Positions 1 to 10,072 are shown, numbered from the stretch's first letter. The stretch: DNA of 64,000 nucleotides from Sphingobacterium sp. B16(2022) (GCF_012030425.1 NZ_JAAUVN010000002.1:434001-498000); one strand, 5' to 3'. Numbers and translations are program-made. Notes: generated by a model from the sequence alone, not told the origin.

Positions 1-642
1 ATAATGTAAACCGTCATTTCCGACAAAAGAAATTCGAGCGGGATCATCTAAATGCTCTTTTGTTTTTTGAAGAGAGAAAAAATTTAGAGTTGGTTGGTAT
101 TTAAAATCTGCAATTATAACGTTGTTACTGGTATCTAAAAGTACTTCTTCACCACCAACCCAAGTTATTAAGCTGTCTATTCCGACGCGTTTTTTTGTAG
201 CTCCTTTTAAAGCAACCAGAAGACCATTATGAACGCGGGTCAAGCCACTGTACATGGCGGGAATGACGATATCGCCATTCCGGTTGAAAAGACCTGTTAA
301 ATAAGTTTGTGGATCTCTAAATCGGATAAATCCCTCACTTTCACAATCGGCGCCATTGTCGATGATATGTAGGCTATCGTGACCAATTTTACGGCCTGAT
401 TTTGTTAGATAGAATGAATTCCATTGACCATTATTTTTTTCAGTAGCAGCTAAGATATCATCAAAACGATTTGCTCTTGTGACACCTTCAAATTTAGGTT
501 TGATTTTCACATGGCTAAGTCCATCTTTAAAACCAATAAGAGTACTGTCTTGATTGTAAAATGCATACCATGGGTCGCTTTGTTGCGCAAACAGATTACA
601 GTATGTAAATACTAAAAACAAAGACAGTGTGAAATATCTCAT
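1..642 (-). CDS. Secreted WG-repeat-like protein, C-terminus outside window
   Basis: An open frame runs leftward from an ATG at 642 off the window edge with no stop, giving at least 214 residues. The N-terminus (MRYFTLSLFLVFTYCNLFAQ) is a typical Bacteroidota signal peptide ending in FAQ. Later residues read like degenerate WG (KWG) repeats: 'GFKDGLSHVKIKPKFEGV' and 'GLFNRNGDIVIPAMYSGL' are characteristic of the WG_beta_rep family, whose exact role is unknown. Exported or periplasmic location is inferred. The assignment rests on motif resemblance only; the C-terminus is not visible. Confidence 0.6.
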   Translation of the reverse strand, partial: MRYFTLSLFLVFTYCNLFAQQSDPWYAFYNQDSTLIGFKDGLSHVKIKPKFEGVTRANRFDDILAATEKNNGQWNSFYLTKSGRKIGHDSLHIIDNGADCESEGFIRFRDPQTYLTGLFNRNGDIVIPAMYSGLTRVHNGLLVALKGATKKRVGIDSLITWVGGEEVLLDTSNNVIIADFKYQPTLNFFSLQKTKEHLDDPARISFVGNDGLHY

Positions 643-699
643 AGGACTAAAAATAAAAATCTAATAAAAGGTTCTGATGTAAATTCTGATCTGCTCAGT

Positions 700-1914
700 T
701 TATTGCAAAGCTTGTTCGAGGTCTGCAATTAAATCTTCGATGGACTCCAGACCAACACTGATGCGGATAAGACCATCCGTGATACCGGTTTTCAGTCTGA
801 TTTCCCGAGGTATACCAGCGTGCGACATTGAGGCCGGATGCGAGACCAAAGTATCTACAGTGCCGATTGAAACAGCTCGTGTACATATCTGTAGCTTATT
901 GACAAAATCAATTGATTTTTCATATCCACCTTTTAGCTCAATACTCATGACAGATCCCGCATGTCGCATCTGCTTCTTGCTAATTTCAAAATCTGGGTGG
1001 CTCGGTAGACCGTTATAATGTACGTTAGCAATCTCCGGATGATTATTCAGAAAATAGGCTACATCCATGGCATTTCGGCAATGCTGTTCCATTCTTAATG
1101 GTAACGTTTTTATTCCCTGCAAAACTAAAAATGCATCAAATGGATTACTGTTTACACCCAGTAATTTATGTGTCTGGTGCACGTAAGTCTGCATAGCATT
1201 TAGATCACGGCCAATCAGGACACCACCGATTGCACTACCGTGTCCATTTAAAAACTTTGTAGTGGAATGAAAAATAAAATCCACCTGATATTTAAATGGC
1301 TGTTGTAAATAAGGCGTTGCAAAAGTGTTGTCTACAGAAACTAGCTTCTGATATTTTTTTGAAATCTGAACAACACGTTCAATATTGATGCATTGCATCG
1401 TTGGATTAGCGGGGGACTCAAAATGAACAAGCTTAATTTCGGGATTTGCTTTCAAAAGTGCTTCCAGTTCAGTAACATCTGTCATATCCGAAAAATAGGT
1501 TTTGATCCCAAATTTAGGAAGCATTTTCGTGATAAATTCATGAGTGCCACCATAAAGAGAAGACGTAGCCAATAGTGCATCTCCGGCATTTAAGCAAGAA
1601 ATAAATAAGGTAGCCATCGCCGCCTGTCCACTTGAGGTTAACAGCGCCCTGGCGCGCATTGGCGTTCCGTCTTCATTTAAGATCTTCCAAGTTTCAAGAT
1701 CGGCTATAGCTTGAGCTGTGGCATCAGTAGTTGGGTTTCCAAACCTGGAGTAAATATAACCAGAATCTTCACCGGAGAATCTTCGCATACCCTGTTCGGC
1801 ACTGTCAAAAGTAAAAGTGGAACTGGCATATATGGGTGCTAAATGAGAATGGTGACCATCAGTATGCAATTGATGTATGGCAAGTGTTCCAAAATCGATG
1901 CTTTTGTTATTCAT
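700..1914 (-). CDS. PLP-dependent Cys/Met metabolism enzyme, probable methionine gamma-lyase
   Basis: The 404-residue length and fold-type I motifs match the trans-sulfuration (Cys_Met_Meta_PP) family. These include YSRFGNPT near residue 56, the phosphate-binding region SSGQAAM near 94, and HSTTKFLNGHG with the PLP Schiff-base lysine at about K220. Family members cleave or exchange the sulfur side chain of methionine, cystathionine or O-acetylhomoserine in the cytoplasm. The N-terminus (ALAIHQLHTDGHHSHLAPIY type) resembles methionine gamma-lyases of Bacteroidota more than MetB, but substrate cannot be fixed from sequence. It stands alone, 41 bp downstream of the DUF488 gene on the same strand, so the two may be co-transcribed. 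Confidence 0.8.
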   Translation of the reverse strand: MNNKSIDFGTLAIHQLHTDGHHSHLAPIYASSTFTFDSAEQGMRRFSGEDSGYIYSRFGNPTTDATAQAIADLETWKILNEDGTPMRARALLTSSGQAAMATLFISCLNAGDALLATSSLYGGTHEFITKMLPKFGIKTYFSDMTDVTELEALLKANPEIKLVHFESPANPTMQCINIERVVQISKKYQKLVSVDNTFATPYLQQPFKYQVDFIFHSTTKFLNGHGSAIGGVLIGRDLNAMQTYVHQTHKLLGVNSNPFDAFLVLQGIKTLPLRMEQHCRNAMDVAYFLNNHPEIANVHYNGLPSHPDFEISKKQMRHAGSVMSIELKGGYEKSIDFVNKLQICTRAVSIGTVDTLVSHPASMSHAGIPREIRLKTGITDGLIRISVGLESIEDLIADLEQALQ

Positions 1915-1955
1915 TGGGTGTAGGTTTTAGGTTTATGATGAGTTTATTATTAAAA

Positions 1956-2324
1956 TTACTTTCGGGAATTGTAGCAAAATATCAGATATTCCTGCAATAC
2001 AAGCGCATGCGTGTGCTCTTTATCCTTAGCAGCATAAAGTAATGTTATGATGGGATGTTCTTCCCATTTATCCAGATAAGAAATTAACTGTTCATTGTTT
2101 AGGAGTTCGTTTTTGTACTGGATTTTAAAGATTTCCCATCGTTCCGGAACATGAGCATAGGCGAGCCGGGTTGCTGTAGAAGGTGCAATCTCAGTAGCCC
2201 ATTCGTCAATATGAGCTTTTTCTTTAGTAAGACCTCTTGGCCATAGTCTATCCACCAAAACTCGATAACCGTCATGACTATCGGTTTCTTCATAGATACG
2301 TTTAATACTTATATCTGGTCGCAT
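1956..2324 (-). CDS. DUF488 family protein
   Basis: This 122-residue protein shows the DUF488 hallmarks: RVLVDRLWPRGLTKEKA near residues 21-37, a DEWATEIAPS segment, and 'TLLYAAKDKEHTHALVL' near the C-terminus. Family function is not established; members are small cytoplasmic proteins. The frame begins at an ATG at 2324, and an alternative downstream start would remove the conserved N-terminal strand. It precedes the methionine gamma-lyase-like gene on the same strand. Confidence 0.8.
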   Translation of the reverse strand: MRPDISIKRIYEETDSHDGYRVLVDRLWPRGLTKEKAHIDEWATEIAPSTATRLAYAHVPERWEIFKIQYKNELLNNEQLISYLDKWEEHPIITLLYAAKDKEHTHALVLQEYLIFCYNSRK

Positions 2325-2804
2325 AGTTTAAATTTAGTGATAAATCCTGATAGCAAATCTATTTATGCATAATTAATATAAGTACAAACCGCTTATTCAT
2401 TTCATTGGTAAAGGAATCAATATGGAAAAGGACATCGACTATTAATAGATTGTAGTCGATGTCACACTTTATGAAGCATGTTAAACAGTAATTTGTATAC
2501 CTATTTCAGTAATTGTGGTAAGTCGCAAACGATTATACATGCGATATTTGTTTTAGACCGAATATCATGACATGATCGTATTGAAATTTACCTTGAACAC
2601 GGTGGTAAAATGATATAAAATGATGTGAAGGAGCAGAAGTAGAAAATGACACGTAATTAGTTGTTATTACTTTGGTCAATTTATGTTTAGTTAGCTCCGA
2701 AACCCCATTTCGGAGCTTTTTATTTCCATCTTTATTGATAGGAAATCTGATTCGTTTTTAGCGAGAATGGATGAAGCTTGTTGGAAATTAAGTGCAGTAT
2801 CAGT
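2325..2804. other. Intergenic region with two strong hairpins, no convincing ORF
   Basis: No open frame longer than a few codons looks real here. The stretch holds an 11-bp perfect inverted repeat (arms 2431-2441 and 2453-2463, GACATCGACTA/TAGTCGATGTC) and an orphan rho-independent terminator (2693-2721, plus strand). Read on the plus strand the pair could bound a small structured RNA. Read on the minus strand the first hairpin is followed by CTTTTCC and could end the DUF763 transcript. Confidence 0.5.
2693..2721 (+). terminator. Orphan rho-independent terminator
   Basis: A perfect 10-bp stem (AGCTCCGAAA, 2693-2702, with TTTCGGAGCT, 2708-2717) and a 5-nt loop are followed by TTTTTATTT. The T-tract exists only in the plus orientation, yet no plus-strand gene lies upstream. 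Confidence 0.75.
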
Positions 2805-4019
2805 TTAAAAAAGAGATAGTTGAATGCCTGGTTTATTTGGGTCGGGTTTCTGGGCTTTTCCCATGACAGTTCTACCTTCATATTTCCAGGAATCTCGTCG
2901 TTCCTGCTCAATGATTTCTTGAATATCAAACTGAGGGTTGAAATTCGCCTCAGCCTGAAGAACAATCTGATGCAGTTTATTGATCGTACGTAATTTATCA
3001 GACTGTCCCAATTTTGATTTTTCTATTCCTTTTCTTAAAACAGCAATGCTATTGTCATATATTGTTATTGGCACGGGAAAAGGGTGGCCATCTTTACCAC
3101 CGTGTGCAAATGAAAAACGGGCCGGATCTTGAAAACGGGCCGGACCACCGTGTATAACCTCACTGACCAAAGCTAGGGACTGCATTGTGCGGGGGCCTAC
3201 ACCTTTTAAAAGCAACAGTTCTTCAAAATTGTCGGTCTGTAGTTCACGAGTTACATATAATAAGGCGCCAAGCCTTTTAAGATCAACATCAGAAGATTGG
3301 ATATCGTGTCTTTTAGGCATGATCAAATGTGCAAATTCTTGTATTGTTTTTGCAGGATCTGTTTTTGCAATGGCGAGAATTCCCTGTCTATTGGAAGAAG
3401 CGCCCGAAGCTGTTAGGTTTAATATTCGCCCCTGTGATATACCGTTAATACCGGTATGCGGTTCATCGATGAAAGATTTTAATTGTTCCGAATGCCAGTG
3501 GTAACGCCTAGCAGTCCCATCATGATCATGCATTCCCTGTTGGACAACTGTCCAATTTCCTTTATCGGACACAATGAAATTGTGCAGGTACAATTGGTAT
3601 CCATCTTGTATTGCGGTGTTGTCCACTTTTGCAGTCAATTTGCTCGCACGCACTAATTCCTGTCCTGCTAGACCAGCATGATCGGCTACCCGCAATAGCT
3701 CCATTGGGGTTTCTTTGGATAACTTACCTTTTCCGCCACAAATGTATAGACCTAAAGATGTGGAATTTGGATTGATGGCTCGTTTTAAAGCACCCATTAC
3801 CGATGTGGTGATACCGGAAGAATGCCAGTCCATACCGAGTACAGCGCCAAAACTTTGAAACCAAAATGGATCGGACAAACGACGAAGTACTTCATCTTTA
3901 CCATATTCCGTTAAAATTGCCTCTACTATAGAAAGTCCCAAAGCCGACATACGTTCATAAAGCCAAGCAGGTACTTTTCCATAGTGAAGCGGTAAATCGG
4001 CTGTCCCGGAACGTTTCAT
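2805..4019 (-). CDS. DUF763 domain-containing protein
   Basis: The 404-residue product starts with MKRSGTADLPLHYGKVPAWL, the signature N-terminus of the DUF763 family. It continues with MDWHSSGITTSVMGALKRAI and a C-terminal portion with a helix-hairpin-helix-like 'LLLLKGVGPRTMQSLALVSEV' that could contact DNA. Family function is unknown. The cytoplasmic protein is full length. It diverges from the DUF5009 gene, and the 163-bp gap between them should hold both promoters. Confidence 0.85.
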   Translation of the reverse strand: MKRSGTADLPLHYGKVPAWLYERMSALGLSIVEAILTEYGKDEVLRRLSDPFWFQSFGAVLGMDWHSSGITTSVMGALKRAINPNSTSLGLYICGGKGKLSKETPMELLRVADHAGLAGQELVRASKLTAKVDNTAIQDGYQLYLHNFIVSDKGNWTVVQQGMHDHDGTARRYHWHSEQLKSFIDEPHTGINGISQGRILNLTASGASSNRQGILAIAKTDPAKTIQEFAHLIMPKRHDIQSSDVDLKRLGALLYVTRELQTDNFEELLLLKGVGPRTMQSLALVSEVIHGGPARFQDPARFSFAHGGKDGHPFPVPITIYDNSIAVLRKGIEKSKLGQSDKLRTINKLHQIVLQAEANFNPQFDIQEIIEQERRDSWKYEGRTVMGKAQKPDPNKPGIQLSLF

Positions 4020-4182
4020 GTTGTTTTTGCTAATATTATTAGTGTAAATGTAGTAAATAAAAATTACAGTTCATTTTTTTATATCTTGATTTACCAGGTA
4101 AAATGGCTATAGCAACAATTGTTTATTCGTCTTCATTGTATATATTCGCTTAGAAAACAACACGCCTAAACTAAACTTAATT

Positions 4183-5298
4183 ATGCAAGACCAAAAATCA
4201 CAGCGACTGGAGTCACTGGATATTCTACGGGGATTTGACTTATTTTTATTGGTTGCTTTACAACCTGTGCTAGTCGCGATCGGTCAGGTATGGGACAATT
4301 CTTATTATCATGCCTTTTTGTATCAATTTGATCATGAAGTTTGGGAAGGTTTCCGATTATGGGATCTGATTATGCCTTTGTTTTTATTTATGACCGGTGT
4401 TACTGTTCCTTTTTCTCTTGACAGTAAGATCGGGCAACCTGTTGGACCGATATATAGGCATATTTTTAGACGTTTTGCTATTCTTTGGCTCCTAGGGATG
4501 ATTATACAGGGAAATCTACTGAGTTTTGATTGGCATTATTTCAAACTTTATTCCAATACATTGCAGGCCATAGCTGTGGGATATTTATTCACATCATTAG
4601 CTTACTTTAATTTGCCGATACGAAAAGTAATTACTTTGAGCATCTGTTTATTAGTTGTATATACTATCCCATTTGTACTGGATGGCAATTATAGCCCGCA
4701 AGAAAACTTTGCAATTCGTGTGGATAAAAAAATATTAGGTTCCTGGATGGATGGAGTGTACTGGGATCAGGGCATTTGGGATTTTTCAGACACCTATGAT
4801 TACTCTTGGATATGGAGCAGTTTGACCTTTACAGTTACCGTGATGATGGGCTGTTTTGCAGGTAAAATCATTAAAGAAAATACACGTATTAATCCCAATA
4901 GAGTTTTTCGTGATTTGATCGCTATCGGTTTTATATGTTTATTGTTAGGAGTATTATTGCATTTTCAAATGCCTATTATTAAACGTATCTGGACCAGTAG
5001 TATGACCTTGTTTTCAGGTGGAATCTGCTTTATTCTGATGGCTATATTTTATTATGTGATTGATGTTAAAAAGGTGGTTAAGCCCTTTAGATGGTTAAAA
5101 ATATATGGCATGAATTCTATTGTTGCTTATTTTATTGGTGAATTTGTTAACTTCAGATCAGTAGTTCATTCTTTGACATTTGGTTTAGAGAACCAGTGGC
5201 CGGAACTTGCTCCAATCATATTAACTGCCGGAAATTTTTATATCGTATTTCTGATTTTATACCTGTTGTATAAAAATAAGTATTTCGTGAAGATTTAA
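4183..5298 (+). CDS. DUF5009 / heparan-alpha-glucosaminide N-acetyltransferase-like membrane protein
   Basis: The 371-residue polytopic membrane protein opens with QRLESLDILRGFDLFLLV, the 'SLDxLRG' motif of HGSNAT-type and related acyltransferases. It also has WDLIMPLFLFMTGVTVPFSL, as in DUF5009 proteins, and I see roughly ten hydrophobic segments. HGSNAT relatives acetylate amino sugars across a membrane; in Bacteroidota, DUF5009 genes often sit near glycan-use loci, but none is adjacent here. The C-terminus ends in a short basic tail. Function is inferred from family only. Confidence 0.8.
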   Translation: MQDQKSQRLESLDILRGFDLFLLVALQPVLVAIGQVWDNSYYHAFLYQFDHEVWEGFRLWDLIMPLFLFMTGVTVPFSLDSKIGQPVGPIYRHIFRRFAILWLLGMIIQGNLLSFDWHYFKLYSNTLQAIAVGYLFTSLAYFNLPIRKVITLSICLLVVYTIPFVLDGNYSPQENFAIRVDKKILGSWMDGVYWDQGIWDFSDTYDYSWIWSSLTFTVTVMMGCFAGKIIKENTRINPNRVFRDLIAIGFICLLLGVLLHFQMPIIKRIWTSSMTLFSGGICFILMAIFYYVIDVKKVVKPFRWLKIYGMNSIVAYFIGEFVNFRSVVHSLTFGLENQWPELAPIILTAGNFYIVFLILYLLYKNKYFVKI

Positions 5299-5455
5299 AA
5301 TGTGATTTATATCTTTTTCGCTAACCTAGTAGATGGCAACTATTTGGATTGATTTTTGATTTTACTATCGTGGAGGATTATATAAACTTACAGCACACAA
5401 ACAGTTTATTTAATACCCAAAATAAAAAACAGTCAAAAAGTAGAAGAACTAAATT

Positions 5456-6934
5456 ATGATTTTAATTGTTGATGATAAACCAGAGAATATCTATTCCTTG
5501 CAACAACTGTTAGAGTCTAGAGGTTTTAGTGTAGATACCGCTTTTTCAGGAGACGAAGCATTGAGAAAGACGTTTAAGAATCGATATGCTCTTATTATTC
5601 TTGATGTAAAGATGCCCGATATGGATGGATTTGAAGTGGCTGATCACTTGGCAAAGTATACCAAAACCAAAGATATTCCGATTATATTTTTATCAGCAGC
5701 TAATCGTGACAAGAGATTTATAGAACAGGGATATAAATCTGGCGGTATTGACTATGTGACCAAACCAGTTGATATGAATATATTACTGCTCAAAGTAAAA
5801 AATTTTTATCGACTATATGAACAGACTTTGGTTCTTAATGCCGTGCAAGAAGATTTAAAGGCCGAAATTGAACGCCGTAAAAAAGCCCAGTATTCGTTAG
5901 TCGCCAAAGCCAATCATTTACGTTTGATATTAGAAGCTCTTCCACAGATAGCATTTACGGTAACACCGGATGGGAGGATTGATTTTGTTAATCGTAACTG
6001 GTTTACTTTTTCTAGGACGCAAAATGATTTTCCAGAATGTCATCCAAACGATCCAGCTATTCTGGTAACTTTAAGATCACACATTCAAAAAGGAACTGCT
6101 CTGGAAATGGAGGTTCGAATAAAACCTCTAGATGCACAACTTTACCGTTATCATCTTTTAAGAATTGTACCTATTGAAGAGGATCAATTCATTACCCATT
6201 GGGTTGGTACTTTTACAGATATTGATGATCAAAAACAGCTTTCACAGAAGAAAGATGAATTTTTAAGTATTGCGTCGCATGAGTTAAAAACACCACTTAC
6301 AAGCATGCGTGGTTATGTGCAACTTCTGAATCGTTCTTTAAAAGACGAGCCACATTCAAAAGCATATAAATATATGAACCGGGTTGAAGGACAATTAAAT
6401 AAACTAAGTACTTTGGTTGCAGACCTGCTCGATATTTCAAAAATTGATAATGGTAAATTATATGTCGATCACCAATTTTTTGATTTAGATGCTGTGATTG
6501 ATACAGTGGTCGATACGATGCATCAGACTCAGGAAAAGAGAATATTAAATATTGAACGCACAGGTGAAAAATTGGAAATCCCGATTTTTGGAGACGAGAT
6601 GCGTATTGAACAAGTTTTGATCAATTTTATGAGCAATGCAATTAAGTATGGACCAGATTCTGACCATATTATAATTCATACGGAAAAGGATGATAAGGAA
6701 GTGAAAGTCAGTGTGCAAGATTTTGGTATTGGTGTTCCGCTTCAAAATCAAGCGCCAATATTTGATAAATTTTATAGGGTAGAGGAGACTTCGGTACGCT
6801 TTCAGGGATTGGGATTGGGTTTGTATATCTGTGCCGAAATTATCCGTCAACATGAGGGACAATATGGTATGACGAGTAAAGCAGGTGAAGGTACCACATT
6901 TTATTTTACACTTCCTTTAAGAGTAGTACACTAA
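5456..6934 (+). CDS. Hybrid REC-PAS-histidine kinase
   Basis: The 492-residue protein has an N-terminal receiver (acidic pair D6-D7, phospho-acceptor D50 in ILDVKMPDMDG, conserved K near 103). A short helical linker follows, then a PAS domain (about 150-265), a HisKA domain with SHELKTPL (histidine H275), and a HATPase_c domain with N-box FMSNAIKYGPDS and G-boxes DFGIGV and GLGLGLYI. It has no membrane segment, so it should be cytoplasmic. The receiver-first order suggests an intermediate in a phosphorelay that is controlled by another kinase. The single-receiver protein at 7036 follows 101 bp downstream and is the likely partner. Confidence 0.9.
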   Translation: MILIVDDKPENIYSLQQLLESRGFSVDTAFSGDEALRKTFKNRYALIILDVKMPDMDGFEVADHLAKYTKTKDIPIIFLSAANRDKRFIEQGYKSGGIDYVTKPVDMNILLLKVKNFYRLYEQTLVLNAVQEDLKAEIERRKKAQYSLVAKANHLRLILEALPQIAFTVTPDGRIDFVNRNWFTFSRTQNDFPECHPNDPAILVTLRSHIQKGTALEMEVRIKPLDAQLYRYHLLRIVPIEEDQFITHWVGTFTDIDDQKQLSQKKDEFLSIASHELKTPLTSMRGYVQLLNRSLKDEPHSKAYKYMNRVEGQLNKLSTLVADLLDISKIDNGKLYVDHQFFDLDAVIDTVVDTMHQTQEKRILNIERTGEKLEIPIFGDEMRIEQVLINFMSNAIKYGPDSDHIIIHTEKDDKEVKVSVQDFGIGVPLQNQAPIFDKFYRVEETSVRFQGLGLGLYICAEIIRQHEGQYGMTSKAGEGTTFYFTLPLRVVH

Positions 6935-7035
6935 AATTACCCGAGCTTCCAAAAATGTGAAAAACCTCAGTATCACCCTTGATGAAAATGAACATACTAC
7001 AAAAAAATTAGCACGAACAGTTTAAAGATAGAGCC

Positions 7036-7401
7036 ATGGATAATAGAAAGAAGATTTTAATATTTGAAGATGATGTTTCCATTTTAGAAATTGTGACCAT
7101 TATTTTAGAAGATGCGGGATATCAAATTGCCATATCTGAGACCTCTCACGATATTATTGAGAAGGTTGCTGAACTGACACCCGATTTGATTTTGATGGAC
7201 AATTGGATTCCGGATATTGGAGGGAAAGAAGCAACAAAACTATTGAAACAACATCCTTTATTTCAACATATACCCGTTATTTACGTTACAGCAAATAGTG
7301 ATATCGCGTCTCTTGCAGCAGATGCAGGTGCAGATGATTATCTTGCTAAGCCATTTGATTTAGAGGATCTTGAAAATATTGTTGCTAAATATCTGGAGTA
7401 G
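7036..7401 (+). CDS. Single-domain response regulator receiver
   Basis: The 121-residue stand-alone receiver has E11-D12-D13, phospho-acceptor D55 (LILMDNWIPDIGG), a conserved T near 94 and K near 104 (LAKPFDLEDL). With no output domain, it must act by protein-protein contact or as a phosphate shuttle. Its position just after the hybrid kinase argues for a shared phosphorelay. It resembles the receiver at 22189, which also pairs with a PAS kinase, so the window holds two related two-component modules. Confidence 0.9.
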   Translation: MDNRKKILIFEDDVSILEIVTIILEDAGYQIAISETSHDIIEKVAELTPDLILMDNWIPDIGGKEATKLLKQHPLFQHIPVIYVTANSDIASLAADAGADDYLAKPFDLEDLENIVAKYLE

Positions 7402-7460
7402 CATTTGAATTACTTAGAAACCTTTTATAAAATCACTTTTTGAGAAAGGGCAAAGATCAA

Positions 7461-7509
7461 TAATCCAATAATATTCGTTCAGATTACAGTGACGACTATT
7501 ATTGGATTA
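7461..7509. terminator. Hairpin between convergent genes
   Basis: A perfect 13-bp inverted repeat (TAATCCAATAATA, 7461-7473, with 7497-7509) has a 23-nt loop. It lies between the receiver gene (ends 7401) and the convergent phospholipase gene (ends 7520). There is no clear T-tract, so its role as a bidirectional terminator is likely but not certain. Confidence 0.5.
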
Positions 7510-7519
7510 TAGTAATGAA

Positions 7520-10000
7520 CTAACTTAATTGCGGATCTGTTTTTGAATGTTTTCCAGTTTCCACACGGCCTGCAAAATGGCGTTCGAAAGCTGTATTGAC
7601 TACATGTAAACTGAGATCATACCAGCCAGATTGTTGGTGTGTGTCAATTTTCCAAGTGATCGATCTTCCTGCAGGTAATGATACTTTTTTATGCCAGTTG
7701 CTATATGCATTATCTTTTGCTTCAATAAGTAAGGCTTCTTTTCCTTCATTTATTAAAGTGATCAATAGGTTACCTGTTGCCTGCTTTCCTTGATCCAATT
7801 CATAAGAAGACTGTACTTGTAGCGCTTCATCTTTACCTTTAAATCCGCGCATAAATCCATTCGGCCCATAGGCTGTTAAAGTATAGGTATGGTCTTTAAA
7901 GTCCGATAAATTCCAGCTGAAATCTAGAGATTCTCCAGCAAGAACAGCAAAAGGCCAAAACTTCACGCCACCTTTATAAGTTGAGCCTGCGTATACATTG
8001 TATGGACTGCTTAGCGCCATTTTTCCAAAAATGGAATTTCCTGCTTCTAGTTTTAAATTAATTTTGTTCTCTTTTTTATCAATTTTTTCATGCACATATA
8101 GTTCGTAAGCGAGTGCATTAGATGGTCGTTGTCCTTTTTCTTGCTTCGCTAATAACGAATTGCTTTTTTTATGAAGTTTCAATTGCGCAATATCTACTTC
8201 AGACCATTGATGATAGTTATTAGGCAGTGGTAATTTTTTAGCTTCATCAATAGCACGAATTTGTGCATTACGATCCAAGAAAGGAAGTTTTTTAGCATTG
8301 CCTGAAACAGCAGTGCGAAAGACAGATGTCAGATCTCCAGTAATTGCTCTTCTCCATGAACTAATATTATCTTCATGGATATTTTTACCATATTTTTTAT
8401 TTATGAATTGCTCAATAAATTGAATAGTAGACGTTATATCAAAAACTTCGGAATTGACCCATCCACCTTTAGACCAAGGGGAAGCTATTACTAAAGGAAC
8501 ACGGTACCCTAATCCGACAGGTCCTTCGGTGGCATTTTCCTTATCAACACCTGCTTCCAATTCCTGTTGCAGACTGACATACTCGCCAGAAATATCCAAT
8601 CCAGGCGATACTTTTCCTGAAGTAGGATCGGCAGGATTCGGTGCTACAAAAGGAGGGACATGATCAAAATAACCATCATTTTCATCATAATTTAAGATGA
8701 AAATTGTTTTGCGCCAGACATCGGGATTTTCAGTTAATATGTTTAAAATTTCTGAAGTAAACCATGCACCATACATGGGGGCACTAGGATGGTCTGAAAA
8801 ATATTCTGGGGCGACCAGCCAAGAGACAGTAGGTAGATTTCCTGATTTTACATCTTTTCTAAATTGATGTAATACGTCACCTTTAGGAACCCGAATGTCT
8901 GTACCTTGTTCATTTACGGTAATGGCTTCGCGATAATTCGGGTCGTTTTCATTTGTTTGGAAGGCACGACGGAAAAGGGCTTGTTCTGATGGTGATACCT
9001 TGTTGAAGGCTTCCGGTGTTAATGACTCAAGCTTTTTCTCAAAACTTAGCAGCTGTTCTTTCTTTTGCTTCAGTTTATTCTGTTCTTTTTGTACACTTGT
9101 TGCTTGACCGTCCTGAAGTAGCTTCTCTATACCAGTGATTTCAGCAGGAAGCTCTGCTACGCGTTTCTTTAAAAATGCTAAATGACTTTCCTTAAATTCT
9201 ATATGATATTGTGAAAACCACTCCAGGTTATTGTCCGTGTAATTGCCCAATAACCCATCGTCTTGTAGGCCAGATTGTATGCTGACTTCATTTTGGTACA
9301 CCTTCCAAGAGACAGCCGCCGCTTCAAGTTTCTCTGGAAATGTTTTCCAGCTCGCCCAGCGGTTAAAATAAATATCCGAATTGCGTACTAATGGTTTTTC
9401 TCCTTTACCCGGTACACAGGTACCTGTCCAAAAAAAGTGTCGGTTTGTTGTCGTGCCGGTTATTGAAGAACAGAAGTTTTGATCGCAGATCGTGAAAGCA
9501 TCAGCAAATGCATAGTAAAATGGATTATCTTCCCGTGTATAATAACCCATTGTTAAAGGTATATCTCTAAAATCTTTATAGTCAGAACGTTTTGCGTCGA
9601 TCCAATTATCGTGTTTTCCCTGGTTGCGTGCAGCAGATTGATTCTCCCAGGAGTGTGGTAGATAGCTCGTCCAGGCCGCCTTAGATCTTTTAATATCCAA
9701 CCGGAAAGGAGAGAACGTTTTTCCATCTTTTCCAGATTGTAACCATACTGGATTTCCATTCGGTAATTGTATCGCTCTAGGGTCTCCATAACCACGTACA
9801 CCAGACAGCGTACCAAAACTATGGTCAAATGAACGATTTTCCTGCATAAGCATGACAATGTGTTCCGCATCTAAAAAACTAGATCCGGCAAGAGGCTCGA
9901 TTGCCATCGCTTTTTGTATGGCGTCGGGCAATCCCCATTCTAAACCCATCGCTCCAGCTAAAAGGGAGGCTTTCTTTAAAAAATCTCTTCTATTGTCCAT
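7520..10000 (-). CDS. Phosphocholine-specific phospholipase C, Tat-exported
   Basis: The 826-residue protein begins with a twin-arginine signal (NRRDFLKKASLLAGAMGL, residues 3-20). It continues with the phosphoesterase family core, including IVMLMQENRSFDHSFGTLSGVRGYGDP near residues 48-75, and tandem C-terminal DUF756-type beta domains from about residue 630. This is the layout of non-haemolytic phospholipases C (PlcN type), which cleave phosphatidylcholine or sphingomyelin in the periplasm or outside the cell. A coiled, charged insertion lies near residues 275-325. It diverges from the beta-barrel gene at 10270. A terminator-like hairpin stands about 80 bp upstream of the start. Confidence 0.9.
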   Translation of the reverse strand: MDNRRDFLKKASLLAGAMGLEWGLPDAIQKAMAIEPLAGSSFLDAEHIVMLMQENRSFDHSFGTLSGVRGYGDPRAIQLPNGNPVWLQSGKDGKTFSPFRLDIKRSKAAWTSYLPHSWENQSAARNQGKHDNWIDAKRSDYKDFRDIPLTMGYYTREDNPFYYAFADAFTICDQNFCSSITGTTTNRHFFWTGTCVPGKGEKPLVRNSDIYFNRWASWKTFPEKLEAAAVSWKVYQNEVSIQSGLQDDGLLGNYTDNNLEWFSQYHIEFKESHLAFLKKRVAELPAEITGIEKLLQDGQATSVQKEQNKLKQKKEQLLSFEKKLESLTPEAFNKVSPSEQALFRRAFQTNENDPNYREAITVNEQGTDIRVPKGDVLHQFRKDVKSGNLPTVSWLVAPEYFSDHPSAPMYGAWFTSEILNILTENPDVWRKTIFILNYDENDGYFDHVPPFVAPNPADPTSGKVSPGLDISGEYVSLQQELEAGVDKENATEGPVGLGYRVPLVIASPWSKGGWVNSEVFDITSTIQFIEQFINKKYGKNIHEDNISSWRRAITGDLTSVFRTAVSGNAKKLPFLDRNAQIRAIDEAKKLPLPNNYHQWSEVDIAQLKLHKKSNSLLAKQEKGQRPSNALAYELYVHEKIDKKENKINLKLEAGNSIFGKMALSSPYNVYAGSTYKGGVKFWPFAVLAGESLDFSWNLSDFKDHTYTLTAYGPNGFMRGFKGKDEALQVQSSYELDQGKQATGNLLITLINEGKEALLIEAKDNAYSNWHKKVSLPAGRSITWKIDTHQQSGWYDLSLHVVNTAFERHFAGRVETGKHSKTDPQLS

Positions 10001-10072
10001 TTCGTGTTTTATTGTCTTAATTAGGTTTAAAAGTAAAAAGAATTTGTAAGTATGTTATGTAACGATTAGGTT

